Below are positions 52,754 through 61,909 of a stretch of DNA of 64,000 nt, piece after piece; the first letter of the stretch is position 1; every line of letters starts with the position of its first letter. Under the pieces are notes generated by a model. It had not been told where the DNA came from. It did not search any database and worked only from the letters and a program-made list of their open reading frames with translations. This DNA comes from JANNSO01 sp964485395 (GTDB lineage Bacteria; Spirochaetota; Spirochaetia; Treponematales; UBA12059): assembly GCA_964485395.1 (NCBI GenBank), contig CAZAJF010000003.1:1-64000 (forward strand), read 5' to 3'. Position numbers and translations under genes: made by a program.

Positions 52754-52945
52754 ATGGACGGACAGGAAAGAAGCCGCATTAGGCCGGGAATAAAAGTTAC
52801 CATCGTCATGAAAGAGGATCAGCGCACGGGAAGGCTCACGGAGGGAATCGTTGCCGATATCCTGACCAATTCCCCGACTCATCCCCACGGCATCAAGGTT
52901 CGGCTGGAATCGGGCCAGGTGGGGAGGGTCAAGGACATACTATAG
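52754..52945 (+). CDS. ywbE: YwbE family protein
   Basis: This 63-residue protein matches the YwbE/DUF2196 family closely: RPGIKVTIVMKEDQRTGRLT, then EGIVADILTNSPTHPHGIKV and RLESGQVGRVKDIL. It is a small SH3/KOW-like domain of unknown function. AGGGGGA precedes the ATG, eight bases after the ADH-CobT stop, so it is likely the last gene of the riboswitch operon, although YwbE is usually not linked to B12. Confidence 0.9.
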   Translation: MDGQERSRIRPGIKVTIVMKEDQRTGRLTEGIVADILTNSPTHPHGIKVRLESGQVGRVKDIL

Positions 52946-53024
52946 AAGGCATGGCAAAATCAATGGGTTATCGGATGTTCCCATGATCATTTGCTTTTTT
53001 CTCGCGCCATGCTATGCTTGAGGC

Positions 53025-54341
53025 ATGACAGACATAAAACCGCTTATCCTTAAAGTAGTTCCGCTCCGTTTCTGCGGCCAGGACTTAACCTTCGATCTTT
53101 CGCATGCGTTGTTCAGTTCCAACGACATCGATACGGGCACCAAACTGCTGCTTAAATCAATCGCCAAGCACGCCGTACCGGAACAGGTCTCCTCGATCCT
53201 GGATATCGGCTGCGGTACGGGGGTACTCGGCATCGCATGCGCCCGAGCCTTCAAAGGCCCCGACGCGGCGAGCCCGAGCCTTCTATTGCGCGACCGAGAT
53301 GCGCTTGCGGTGGAATTTTCGCTGCATAACGCGCGTAAAAATAAACTCAAGGCAGCGGTAGGTGAAACGTCGCTTTTTCTGGAAGGCCTGGGCGACCGGC
53401 GCTTCGATCTGATTTTGTGCAACGTTCCCGCAAAGGCCGGTACGCCGGTACTGGATTCCTTCCTCCGCGAACTTGGAGGGGCGCTTACGGCACGGGGCAT
53501 GGCCGGGATCGTCGTGGTAAACACGATCGCGGAAGCGGCTCTCGACTCGGTAAAGGCCAGCGGTGCCCGTATCGTAGCGACGGAAAAAGGCAGCGGCCAT
53601 ATGGCATTTATTTTTACCCGGGCAGAAGGAATAGCCACTCCGTCGGGCGCCGTGGTTTCTTCGTTCTGGCAAGGCGTTGAGCGTTCGCGCGGCCAGGACA
53701 CCCTGGGAACCAAGCGCTATCGGCACGCCGGATATTTTGGCCTGCCCGAATTCGACACGCCGTCGTTCGCCACCGAGCTGGCCGTAGAACTCTGCGATAT
53801 CGCCATGACGGGGGCCACCGTGCGGAATACCCTGATAATCAACCCCGGTTCCGGCAGGCTGGCCTGCTATCTGCGAGCCCGCAGCAAGACGCGCATCGAC
53901 TTGTGCGGTCGCGATGCCTTGGCCAACGCGGCTGCCCGGCGCAATATTCTCCTCAATGAAAAACCGTCCGCCGAACTTGTATCAGCCGAACCTGCGTCCG
54001 CCGAGCGCGCGGCGGTCGATTCCGCAGAAGTCGTGCCTTCTGCGAAAACCCCGACGGAATTTTCTTTCGTCGAATGCGCGCCCGAGCACGCCTACGACCT
54101 GATGCTTGAATTCCCCGACCTTATACCGGGAGTGGATCCCGGCGACGCGTTCTGGCCGTCCGCCGCCCGCGCCTTGAAGCTCGGCGGTGCGGTCGTCGTT
54201 TCCATGCCCTCCAACTCGTTCGACAAACTGGAGCGGAAAAAACCCAAGGGCTTCGTGAAGCTGCGCGAAAAAAAGAAAAAGGGATACGTGGCGGCGGCAT
54301 GGCGGCTCGATAAACTAATCGAGCAGGACTCGGGCACTTGA
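53025..54341 (+). CDS. RsmC/RlmG-like methyltransferase with duplicated methyltransferase-like domains
   Basis: The protein has 438 residues. The N-terminal half has SAM motif I ILDIGCGTGVLGIACA (residues about 58-73) and an LILCNVPAKAG segment, in the place of the NPP(F/Y) motif of N-methyltransferases but altered to NVPAK. The C-terminal half (about 225-435) repeats the fold in a reduced form (RHAGYFGLPEFDTPSFATE, TLIINPGSGRLACYL). The two are joined by an Ala/Glu/Ser-rich linker (SAELVSAEPASAERA...). This resembles RsmC/RlmG rRNA guanine methyltransferases, which also have one active and one degenerate domain. It is coupled by TTGA overlap to the next gene. Confidence 0.75.
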   Translation: MTDIKPLILKVVPLRFCGQDLTFDLSHALFSSNDIDTGTKLLLKSIAKHAVPEQVSSILDIGCGTGVLGIACARAFKGPDAASPSLLLRDRDALAVEFSLHNARKNKLKAAVGETSLFLEGLGDRRFDLILCNVPAKAGTPVLDSFLRELGGALTARGMAGIVVVNTIAEAALDSVKASGARIVATEKGSGHMAFIFTRAEGIATPSGAVVSSFWQGVERSRGQDTLGTKRYRHAGYFGLPEFDTPSFATELAVELCDIAMTGATVRNTLIINPGSGRLACYLRARSKTRIDLCGRDALANAAARRNILLNEKPSAELVSAEPASAERAAVDSAEVVPSAKTPTEFSFVECAPEHAYDLMLEFPDLIPGVDPGDAFWPSAARALKLGGAVVVSMPSNSFDKLERKKPKGFVKLREKKKKGYVAAAWRLDKLIEQDSGT

Positions 54342-55201
54342 GCGATCCCGATCCGCGAAAACCCCTGCGCATCGCCGTTGGGCAACCACTGGTCCAGGCA
54401 GACGTACGCAAGAACGGATCGGAGATCCGCAAGTTCATGCGGCGCGCCCGAGAGGCCGGGGCGGTTCTCGCGCATTTTCCGGAAGGAGCCCTTTCCGGCT
54501 ACGCAAAGACAGAGATCGCCGACTGGCACGAATTCAACTGGGACTCGCTCCAGCGCGAGCTGGACCTTATCTCGCGAACCTCCGCGGAGCTTGGCATTTG
54601 GACCGTGCTGGGTGCCTGCCACAGGCAGGACGCACCGGCGCGCCCGCATAACAGCCTGTATGTTTTTTCGCCCCGCGGAGAACTGGTGACGCGCTACGAT
54701 AAACGCTGGTGTTCTTTCTCCGAACTCGCCGACTGGTACTGCCCCGGTGAAGACGCCGCGCTCGGCACCTCGGGCGGATTGGGCAAGCGTACGGGAATTT
54801 TCGAGATTGACGGCTGGCGTTTCGGCTGCGCCTTGTGCATAGAGATTCAGTTTCCCGAGCTGTTCCGCGATTACGAGGCAGCCGGCGTGGACTGCGTCCT
54901 TTTTTCATCGTATTCCGACGATGAAAGATTCGGATACCAGGCGCAGGCCCACGCGGCCACGAACTGCTATTGGATCAGCGTTTCGGTGCCGCGGAATACC
55001 AGCGACGCGCTGTCGTCGCGCCTGATCTCCCCGACGGGCGAGGTGATAGCCGAATGCCCCCGCGACCAGCGTGATTTTATTGTAACTCTCCTGGATGATG
55101 CCGACCCTCGATGGGATTTTGCGCTCAACCAGGCTCGTCCATGGCGGGCGAAGGCCCGAGAGGGGGAGATATACCGCCAGGCGCTTGATGGCAGGCCGTG
55201 A
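54338..55201 (+). CDS. Carbon-nitrogen hydrolase (nitrilase superfamily amidase)
   Basis: This 287-residue amidase/nitrilase-fold enzyme has the catalytic Glu in AHFPEGALSGY (E49), Lys in TRYDKRWC (K122) and Cys in FGCALCIEIQFPEL (C167). It could be an omega-amidase, N-carbamoyl amidase or related enzyme; specificity cannot be read. The start is TTG, overlapping the stop of the methyltransferase gene by four bases. A small hairpin (GCGCCT...AGGCGC, 55271-55291) follows before the next gene. Confidence 0.88.
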   Translation: MSDPDPRKPLRIAVGQPLVQADVRKNGSEIRKFMRRAREAGAVLAHFPEGALSGYAKTEIADWHEFNWDSLQRELDLISRTSAELGIWTVLGACHRQDAPARPHNSLYVFSPRGELVTRYDKRWCSFSELADWYCPGEDAALGTSGGLGKRTGIFEIDGWRFGCALCIEIQFPELFRDYEAAGVDCVLFSSYSDDERFGYQAQAHAATNCYWISVSVPRNTSDALSSRLISPTGEVIAECPRDQRDFIVTLLDDADPRWDFALNQARPWRAKAREGEIYRQALDGRP

Positions 55202-55320
55202 TTTTGAATTCGGCGGTTTCAGCTATTTCGGTTATTATTTTTATTCTTTGAAGATTCGCTTTTTGAAATGCGCCTGCTGATAAAAGGCGCGTGATGAAAG
55301 ATGTAAGCTAGGAGCATAGA

Positions 55321-56484
55321 GTGAAAAAATATTCGCAAATATTGGTGCTGCTGATTCTGGCGCTTTGCCTGGTTTCCTGCGCCACGAAAACGTCCGGGTC
55401 ACCGGATTCCGTTTCGTTTGCCGATTTACCCGGATATTTCATGTTGCATGGTGCCGCCATGGTAAGCGAGCGGCTCCCGGCCATCCAGATAGCCTTGGTG
55501 GATAAAGGCGAGATAGTCTACCAAGAGGCTTTCGGGTTAGCCGACAAGGATGCCGTTCGCGAGGCATCGAACGATACTATATTCCAGGTGGCCTCCATTT
55601 CAAAGAGCGTTACCGCTTGGGGGCTCATGAACATGGCTCAAGGCGGACTCGTCGACCTGGATAAACCCGTTCAGGATTACGTAAAGCGCTGGACCCTCCC
55701 GAAATCAAAATATAATCGCGACGAAGTGACGGTCAGGCGCGTCATGTCGCATTCGGCAGGGCTGGGCATGCACGGTTATATGGGATACGACCCCGCAAAA
55801 AGTCCAGTGCCCACGCTCGAAGATTCGCTGTCGGGAGGTACGGGACCACGCAAGGGCATAGTCAATTCGGGGCCTGTCAAGCTCGTCAGGAAACCCGGAT
55901 CCGCATGGTCGTATTCCGGTGGGGGCTATACCTTCCTGCAGTTGATGATGGACGAGAATGCTCCCGATGGATTTTCTTCCTTTATGAAAAAGACGGTGCT
56001 TGAACCTTTGGGGATGGCCGCAAGTACGTTTGAATACTCGTCAGCGCTCAAGCCGCTGCTAGCCAAGCCGTATTCGATGGCGGGAAACGAGCTGCCGAAT
56101 TTCCTGTTCGCCGAAAAGGCGGCGGCCGGTTTATATACTACGGCAGGGGACCTGTCCCGAGTGCTGTGCGAGATGTATAGGCTACATTCCGTTCACGGAT
56201 ATCGAGGTGTCGTCATTTCCCCGGAATCCGCACAGTTGATAACTACTTCCGCCATCGCCGTCGCTCACTCGAAATTCAATGAGTCCATGGGTTTGGGATA
56301 TTTCATCGGAGAATCCAAAAGCGGAAAACGCATCGTAAGCCATTCCGGCGGCAATCAAGGATGGAAATGTTTTTATGGAGTGGAACTTGCAAGCGGCCGC
56401 GGCATCGTTATCCTGACAAACTCGAATGCAGGGTACTCCGTTCTTGTTAAACTTATGGAATTGTATCGCGAGTCTCTCGATTAG
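55321..56484 (+). CDS. Serine hydrolase lipoprotein (beta-lactamase/DD-peptidase class C family)
   Basis: This 387-residue predicted lipoprotein has Cys20 after LALCLVS. Active-site motifs are SISK (92-95; nucleophile Ser and Lys), YSGGGY (YxN-like tyrosine) and HSGGNQG near the C-terminus (KTG-like). Members are esterases, DD-peptidases or beta-lactamase-like proteins; catalytic role is inferred. The GTG start has AGGAG seven bases upstream. It appears monocistronic. Confidence 0.9.
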   Translation: MKKYSQILVLLILALCLVSCATKTSGSPDSVSFADLPGYFMLHGAAMVSERLPAIQIALVDKGEIVYQEAFGLADKDAVREASNDTIFQVASISKSVTAWGLMNMAQGGLVDLDKPVQDYVKRWTLPKSKYNRDEVTVRRVMSHSAGLGMHGYMGYDPAKSPVPTLEDSLSGGTGPRKGIVNSGPVKLVRKPGSAWSYSGGGYTFLQLMMDENAPDGFSSFMKKTVLEPLGMAASTFEYSSALKPLLAKPYSMAGNELPNFLFAEKAAAGLYTTAGDLSRVLCEMYRLHSVHGYRGVVISPESAQLITTSAIAVAHSKFNESMGLGYFIGESKSGKRIVSHSGGNQGWKCFYGVELASGRGIVILTNSNAGYSVLVKLMELYRESLD

Positions 56485-56667
56485 GCTTCTATTAAGATGC
56501 AATAAAATTATGACATAATCTCTTGGAATGTCTGGTTGATGCTCCGCCATCTTTTCTTCCTGTTTGTCCTTGCCGATTCGCGCTTTTCGGTATAAAACAG
56601 TAGCAGGGGCTACGGCTTCCTGTCGAATCCCGCCTGTCATGAGCCGGGTTCAAAAAGGAGACTCTTC

Positions 56668-58461
56668 ATGAATATCGACTCTATCCGTCATCCAAAATTG
56701 CGTTCCTGGATCGACGAGAATATTGAAATGTGCATGCCTGACGATGTGTATGTCTGCGACGGCGGACAGGAAGAGGCAAATCGACTGGCCGAGAGGCTTT
56801 TACGCTCGGGCAGCTTCAAGAAACTCGAGAAGCGCCCGGGTTGCTATTACGTCGCCAGCGACCAGGGCGATGTTGCCCGGGTGGAGAACAACACGTTCAT
56901 CTGCTCGCGGTTCCGAGAAGAGGCGGGCCCCACCAACAATTGGGCTGACCCGCAGGAGATGAAAGGCGAATTGCGCCAGCGATTCTTCGGATCCATGCGC
57001 GGGCGCACGATGTACGTCATCCCGTTTTCCATGGGACCGGTCGGCGGCCCGCTGTCCCACATCGGCGTCGAAATCACCGACAGCATCTACGTGGTGCTCA
57101 ACATGCGCATCATGGCCAGGATGGGCGCCAACGTCATGGAGACCCTTGGCCGCGACGGCCCGTTCGTCAAGTGCCTGCACTCCGTCGGCTATCCCCTTAC
57201 CTTGGGACGCCACGACAAACCTTGGCCTTGCGACGCCAACAACAAGTATATCGTGCACTTTCCCGAGGAACGGGCCATCTGGTCCTACGGCTCGGGTTAC
57301 GGCGGCAACGCACTCCTCGGTAAAAAATGCTTCGCACTCCGAATAGCAAGCGCCATGGCGCGCGATCAGGGCTGGCTTGCCGAGCATATGCTCATCCTGG
57401 GGATCACGAATCCAAAGGGTGAAAAAAAATATATCGCCGCCGCCTTTCCCTCGGCATGCGGAAAGACCAACTTGGCCATGTTGGTGCCCACGCTTCCGGG
57501 CTGGAAAGTTGAAACCATCGGCGACGACATCGCCTGGATGCGATGGGGCGACGACGGCCAATTATACGCCATCAATCCCGAGGCGGGCTTCTTCGGCGTG
57601 GCACCCGGTACCAGCCTAAAAAGCAACCCCAACGCAATGCGCGCCATCGAGAAAAATACCATCTTTACGAACGTGGCCAGAACCAAGGACGGCGACGTCT
57701 GGTGGGAAGGCATCGGCTTCGACGCGCCTGAAGGTCTCATAGACTGGAAGGGCGAACCGTACGACCCCAACAAAGGCATCCCCGCGGCCCATCCCAACGG
57801 CCGCTTTACCGCGCCTGCCAAACAGTGTCCCGTCATCGATCCGGCTTGGGAAGACCCCAAGGGCGTTCCCATAAGCGCCATACTTTTCGGTGGCCGTCGC
57901 GCGGGAACGGTCCCCCTCGTGCACGAGGCGTTCGACTGGGAGCACGGCGTCTATATGGGCTCCACCGTATCCTCCGAAACCACGGCGGCTGCGACCGGTG
58001 CCGTAGGCCAACTCAGGCGCGACCCATTCGCCATGCTGCCTTTCTGCGGCTACAACATGGGCGACTACTTTCACCACTGGCTGCGCATGGGCGAGCGCAC
58101 CGGCGTGCATCACCCTAAATTCTATTACGTCAACTGGTTCCGTAAAGGGCCGGACGGCAAATTCCTTTGGCCGGGCTTCGGCGAGAACTCGCGCGTGCTC
58201 AAGTGGATATTCGAGCGCTGCGACGGCGACGGCGCCGCGGTGGAGACAGCCATCGGCCTGGTGCCCGCGCCAGGCGCACTGGACCTTGCCGGACTCGACG
58301 TATCGGCCGAGGCCATGGACGAACTCCTGGCCGTACGACCCGAGGAATGGGTTTCCGACCTGCCGGGCATCCGGGCGTTTTACGGCAGCTTCGAGGACTT
58401 CCCCGAGGCGCTTCTTTCCAAGCTCGAGTTTATCGAGCGTCGATTACGGGGAAGCGTGTGA
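56668..58461 (+). CDS. pckG: Phosphoenolpyruvate carboxykinase (GTP)
   Basis: This enzyme catalyses oxaloacetate + GTP to PEP + GDP + CO2. The 597-residue length is typical. Motifs: the nucleotide P-loop FPSACGKTNLAM (about residues 259-270), the catalytic-site segment NWADPQEMK, FSMGPVGGPLSHIGVE, DDIAWMRWG and VSSETTAAATG. In anaerobes it often runs in the PEP-carboxylating or glycolytic direction. AAAAAGGAG precedes the ATG. Confidence 0.96.
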   Translation: MNIDSIRHPKLRSWIDENIEMCMPDDVYVCDGGQEEANRLAERLLRSGSFKKLEKRPGCYYVASDQGDVARVENNTFICSRFREEAGPTNNWADPQEMKGELRQRFFGSMRGRTMYVIPFSMGPVGGPLSHIGVEITDSIYVVLNMRIMARMGANVMETLGRDGPFVKCLHSVGYPLTLGRHDKPWPCDANNKYIVHFPEERAIWSYGSGYGGNALLGKKCFALRIASAMARDQGWLAEHMLILGITNPKGEKKYIAAAFPSACGKTNLAMLVPTLPGWKVETIGDDIAWMRWGDDGQLYAINPEAGFFGVAPGTSLKSNPNAMRAIEKNTIFTNVARTKDGDVWWEGIGFDAPEGLIDWKGEPYDPNKGIPAAHPNGRFTAPAKQCPVIDPAWEDPKGVPISAILFGGRRAGTVPLVHEAFDWEHGVYMGSTVSSETTAAATGAVGQLRRDPFAMLPFCGYNMGDYFHHWLRMGERTGVHHPKFYYVNWFRKGPDGKFLWPGFGENSRVLKWIFERCDGDGAAVETAIGLVPAPGALDLAGLDVSAEAMDELLAVRPEEWVSDLPGIRAFYGSFEDFPEALLSKLEFIERRLRGSV

Positions 58462-58561
58462 ACTAAAACAGGCATTCCCTTGCCGTGCATAGTGTTGGGC
58501 ATGCTCCTCAGCCCCCGGCTTCAAGCGCCTCGAATAGAGAGCTATGCTGCGGGGCTATAGG

Positions 58562-58897
58562 GCCTGTCCCTAATGTTTATGAACAAGGTGCCTGTCCCTC
58601 ATGTTTGCGAGCGAAGTGCCTGTTCCTCATGTTTGCCGGTAAGGGGCCTGTCCCTTATGTTTACGAGCGAAGTGCCTGTTCCTCATGTTTGTCGGCAAGG
58701 GGTCTGTCCCTTATGTTTACTAACAGAGTACCTGTCCCTGATACTTACTAATAGAGTACCTGTCCCTCCTGCTTATGAACAAGGTGCCTGTCCCTCATGT
58801 TTGTCGGCAAGGGGTCTGTCCCTCATGTTTACAAACAAGGTGCCTGTCCCTCATGTTTACAAACAAGGTGCCTGTCCCTCATGTTTACAAACAAGGT
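58562..58897. repeat. 28-bp tandem repeat array (12 units before the assembly gap)
   Basis: Twelve head-to-tail units of 28 bp run without spacers from 58562 into the gap; the consensus begins GCCTGTCCCTCATGTTTACA. The last three units are nearly identical; earlier units diverge, with alternative 3' halves (ACAAACAAGG, CGAGCGAAG, TCGGCAAGG). The core CCTGTCCCT occurs again at 58999 after the gap. Because 28 is not a multiple of three, the open frames it creates cycle through all frames; they are not counted as genes. Confidence 0.93.
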
Positions 58898-58898
58898 G

Positions 58899-58998
58899 NN
58901 NNNNNNNNNNNNNNNNNNNNNNNNNNNNNNNNNNNNNNNNNNNNNNNNNNNNNNNNNNNNNNNNNNNNNNNNNNNNNNNNNNNNNNNNNNNNNNNNNN
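58899..58998. other. Assembly gap (100 N)
   Basis: Exactly 100 unknown bases inside the repeat array, a placeholder for a scaffold gap of unknown true length. Repeat copy number is therefore unknown. Confidence 0.99.
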
Positions 58999-59045
58999 CC
59001 TGTCCCTGGGAAAACTAAAAAACAGCTTGATTTTCACGAGAAAAC

Positions 59046-59072
59046 TTGACAGGATCAATATCCGGTTATACT
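59046..59072 (+). promoter_or_regulatory. Candidate promoter of the ABC transporter operon
   Basis: TTGACA (59046-59051) and TATACT (59067-59072) are separated by 15 bp. The hexamers are good and the spacing is short. It sits about 40 bp upstream of the binding-protein start. Confidence 0.5.
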
Positions 59073-59112
59073 CTTCCCCTACAAGTTTGCAGATTTTCTG
59101 CTGGAGGTGCAC

Positions 59113-60825
59113 ATGAAGTGTAGAAATTCGGTTTTCCTGGCGTTTTTGGCATTGGCCCTTGCCTCAGGTTGTTCAAAAATAGGCGACGAAGTCATCGGCG
59201 GCTTCAAGCGGAGCGAAACAGTCTTCGTTACCGGAGGCCTTTATTCGGTTCCTACATCGTTCAGCCCTATCAGCTGGGAAGTTCCGGCAGGTATTCGGGG
59301 CTTGGTATACGAGCCCTTGATGCTCTACGACACGGCGACGAATAAGCTTCTTCCCTGGATCGCCAAAAGCGTGGACTGGCAGGCAGACGGAAAAACGCTC
59401 GTCATAAAATTGCAGACCGGCATGAAGTGGAGCGATGGCCAGCCCCTGACGGCAGAGGATATCAAGTTTACCTTTGCCTACGCGGCACCTTCGAATCCTT
59501 ATCTCGGATACCTCGATTCCGTTACCGTCATAGACCCCGAAACGGTAAGTGTGTTATTTAAAGATACCTCCTATCACTCCATCAATCTGCAACTCTATAC
59601 GTGGCCCATCCTGCCCAAGCACCTTTGGGAAAAAATCAATCCCGAGGAAGCTACGGACCTGGAGGTGACGATGGAGATGTCCATCGGCTCGGGCCCCTAT
59701 AAGCTGGAATCCTTCGGCGAAGACCGCGTCGTGTTCCTGCGAGACGACACGTGGTGGGGAATCAAGGCGCTTGGGCGAACCTTCCCCGCATTGCGCATCG
59801 TATATTTCAAGAATATGGCCAACAACGTAGCCATGACGGCAGTAAGCGAAGGGCGCGAATTGGACATGGCCAACAATTATATTCCAGGCCTGCCAACCGC
59901 GCTCAAGAAAAACAAGAAGCTCCATACCTGGTTTAAAAACGCGCCGTACATGACCCCCGACAATGTGGTGTACCTCATGCCCAACGTCAACAAGGCGCCT
60001 TGGAGCGACATAAAATTCCGCAAGGCAATTTCCTGGTCCATCAACCCCCAGGAAATCGCGGATGTCGCCTATGAAAAAGTCATAACCGTTCCGAAAAACA
60101 GCCTCGGATTGCTGTCCGTGCCCGGTTGGGAGCCGTATAATAACGAAGATCTCGCCAAGCAGTACGGCTACTCCTTCGACATGGAGAAGTCCAAGGCCAT
60201 GTTCGACGCGGCAGGCTACAAGGATATCGACGGCGACAACTTCCGCGAATATCCCGACGGCACCAAGATGAAGATAAAAATAAGCGTGCCGATGGGCTGG
60301 TCCGACTTCCAGGACGCTTTGCGAATCCTTACCGATCAGTGGATCAAGGTAGGCCTCGACGCCGTTCCCGAGTTCCCCGACGAGTCCAAGTGGCAGACGG
60401 ATATGGTGAAAGGCGAGTTCGACTGCCTCATCAATAACTGGGGTTCCTACGTTTCCATGAGCCCATACACGCTTTACATGTGGCTGTTCTCCACCTATAC
60501 CGCCATCGGCGAGGACGAGTGGACAGGAAACTTCGGGCGCTACGACAACGAGAAACTCCGCAACCTGGTGCAGGATCTGAACCGCACGCCGCTTACGGAT
60601 ACGGAGAAGGGAAACGCCATCGTACGGCAGATCCAGCAGATCCAACTGGAAGAGCTTCCTTGCATGCCGCTGTGGATAAACGGCATGTGGTTCGTTGCCA
60701 ATAATTCCGTATGGACCAACTGGCCCGGCGAGGACGGCACGAACAAGAATTATCCTTCGCTGTATATCGACAAGCTCCAGATGGGCGGGCTTCTCATGCT
60801 TTCCGAGATCAAGCTCAAGAAATAA
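59113..60825 (+). CDS. Extracellular solute-binding lipoprotein, family 5 (peptide/oligosaccharide ABC transporter)
   Basis: This 570-residue binding protein has a lipoprotein signal peptide (MKCRNSVFLAFLALALASGC) and the SBP_bac_5 pattern: LVYEPLMLYDTATNKLLPWI, GMKWSDGQPLTAEDIKFTF, FRKAISWSINPQEIADVAYE and, near the C-terminus, IQLEELPCMPLWINGMWFV. It binds peptides, or sugars in some spirochaete/Thermotoga homologues, and delivers them to the permeases encoded next. The ATG at 59113 (GGAGG five bases upstream) is preferred over a GTG at 59107. Confidence 0.93.
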   Translation: MKCRNSVFLAFLALALASGCSKIGDEVIGGFKRSETVFVTGGLYSVPTSFSPISWEVPAGIRGLVYEPLMLYDTATNKLLPWIAKSVDWQADGKTLVIKLQTGMKWSDGQPLTAEDIKFTFAYAAPSNPYLGYLDSVTVIDPETVSVLFKDTSYHSINLQLYTWPILPKHLWEKINPEEATDLEVTMEMSIGSGPYKLESFGEDRVVFLRDDTWWGIKALGRTFPALRIVYFKNMANNVAMTAVSEGRELDMANNYIPGLPTALKKNKKLHTWFKNAPYMTPDNVVYLMPNVNKAPWSDIKFRKAISWSINPQEIADVAYEKVITVPKNSLGLLSVPGWEPYNNEDLAKQYGYSFDMEKSKAMFDAAGYKDIDGDNFREYPDGTKMKIKISVPMGWSDFQDALRILTDQWIKVGLDAVPEFPDESKWQTDMVKGEFDCLINNWGSYVSMSPYTLYMWLFSTYTAIGEDEWTGNFGRYDNEKLRNLVQDLNRTPLTDTEKGNAIVRQIQQIQLEELPCMPLWINGMWFVANNSVWTNWPGEDGTNKNYPSLYIDKLQMGGLLMLSEIKLKK

Positions 60826-60848
60826 TTCTCGCATCCTTTCAGTACCCG

Positions 60849-60885
60849 CGGGCCGCCTATGCCGATTTCGGCACAAGGCGGCCCG
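60849..60885 (+). terminator. Composite hairpin between binding protein and permease genes
   Basis: A 10-bp outer stem CGGGCCGCCT/AGGCGGCCCG encloses a second stem TGCCGA-TT-TCGGCA. Only three T residues follow, so it is more likely a partial terminator or mRNA-stabilising structure that leaves the binding protein in excess over the permeases. Confidence 0.7.
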
Positions 60886-60917
60886 TTTGCCGAGATGATC
60901 TTACGCGGAGGCCTGTT

Positions 60918-61907
60918 TTGAGAAAATATCTGATACGCAAGCTGGGCGTTTACCTGCTTACCTTCATGGTCGCCATCACCTTGAATTGGCTGATACCCCG
61001 TCTTATGCCCGGCGACCCCATCATCAGCATGGTCTCCAAATTCTCGCGCAAGGCGGAAAACGCCAAGCGCGTCTACGAGGATCTGACGAAGCGGTTCGAG
61101 TTCGACAAGCCGATGGTTCAGCAATATTTTATTTATCTGAAGAACCTGGCCTCCGGCAACCTCGGGCAGAGCCTCATCAACTACCCGGTAAAGGTCATCG
61201 ACCGCATTAAGGCCACGATGCCGTTTACCCTCATCGTAACGCTGCCCGCGCTCATCCTGTCGTTCCTCATCGGCAACAGGCTCGGAGCCGCGGCGGCCAG
61301 GAACAAGAAGCTGGATAACAGGATATTGCCTTTCTGGTACGTGCTTTCCTCGACTCCGTACCTGTGGCTCGGCATCCTGCTTGTTTATTTTTTGGCGACC
61401 GGGTTAAGAATTTTTCCGCAAAGCAAGGCTTTTGGGGGCTTGATTCCGCCCAAGGTCTACAGCTTCCGCTTTATACTCGACTATATCCACCATTGGGTAT
61501 TGCCGTTTCTCTCCTTGTTTATCGTGCAGCTGGGCGGCTGGGCCGTGGGCATGCGCAACATGATCATCTACGAGCTGGAAGCCGACTACTCGCGCTACCT
61601 GAAGGCGCTGGGCGCGTCGGACAAGCTCATCAGGCGCTATGCGTACAAAAACGCGCAACTGCCGCAGATATCGGGGTTGCCCGTGCAGCTGGGCATGCTC
61701 GTGGGAGGAGCAATCACCACCGAGATGGTTTTCGCCTATCCGGGCATAGGTCTGGAGTTGGGAACGGCAATCATGCGGCAGGATTATTTCCTGGTGCAGG
61801 GCTGCTTCCTCATTATCGTGCTTATCGTGCTGGTGGGTAATTTCCTTCTGGATATCCTCTACGCCGTGCTGGACCCACGGGTCCGGCTTTCCATGATAGG
61901 GGACTGA
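60918..61907 (+). CDS. ABC transporter permease (DppB/OppB family)
   Basis: This 329-residue permease has about six membrane helices and the family N-terminus (YLIRKLGVYLLTFMVAITLN, then IPRLMPGDPI). The EAA-like cytoplasmic loop is YSRYLKALGASDKLIRRYAYKNA (positions 61592-61660), which contacts the ATPase. The start is TTG at 60918, with GGAGG six bases upstream; the open frame extends further but lacks a site and would cross the hairpin. Confidence 0.92.
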   Translation: MRKYLIRKLGVYLLTFMVAITLNWLIPRLMPGDPIISMVSKFSRKAENAKRVYEDLTKRFEFDKPMVQQYFIYLKNLASGNLGQSLINYPVKVIDRIKATMPFTLIVTLPALILSFLIGNRLGAAAARNKKLDNRILPFWYVLSSTPYLWLGILLVYFLATGLRIFPQSKAFGGLIPPKVYSFRFILDYIHHWVLPFLSLFIVQLGGWAVGMRNMIIYELEADYSRYLKALGASDKLIRRYAYKNAQLPQISGLPVQLGMLVGGAITTEMVFAYPGIGLELGTAIMRQDYFLVQGCFLIIVLIVLVGNFLLDILYAVLDPRVRLSMIGD

Positions 61908-61909
61908 CG

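Noticed and set aside
58562..59005. CRISPR array
   Set aside because: Units are directly adjacent with no unique spacers, unit length 28 bp throughout, and no cas genes are nearby. It is a tandem repeat.
58573..59116. Open frames across the 28-bp repeat array, encoding Cys/Pro/Val repeats
   Set aside because: They arise in several frames from the repeat itself, run through the N gap, and lack a proper start context.
59554..60876. Long minus-strand open frame opposite the solute-binding protein gene
   Set aside because: The plus-strand gene has unmistakable family motifs and signal peptide; the antisense frame is a composition effect.
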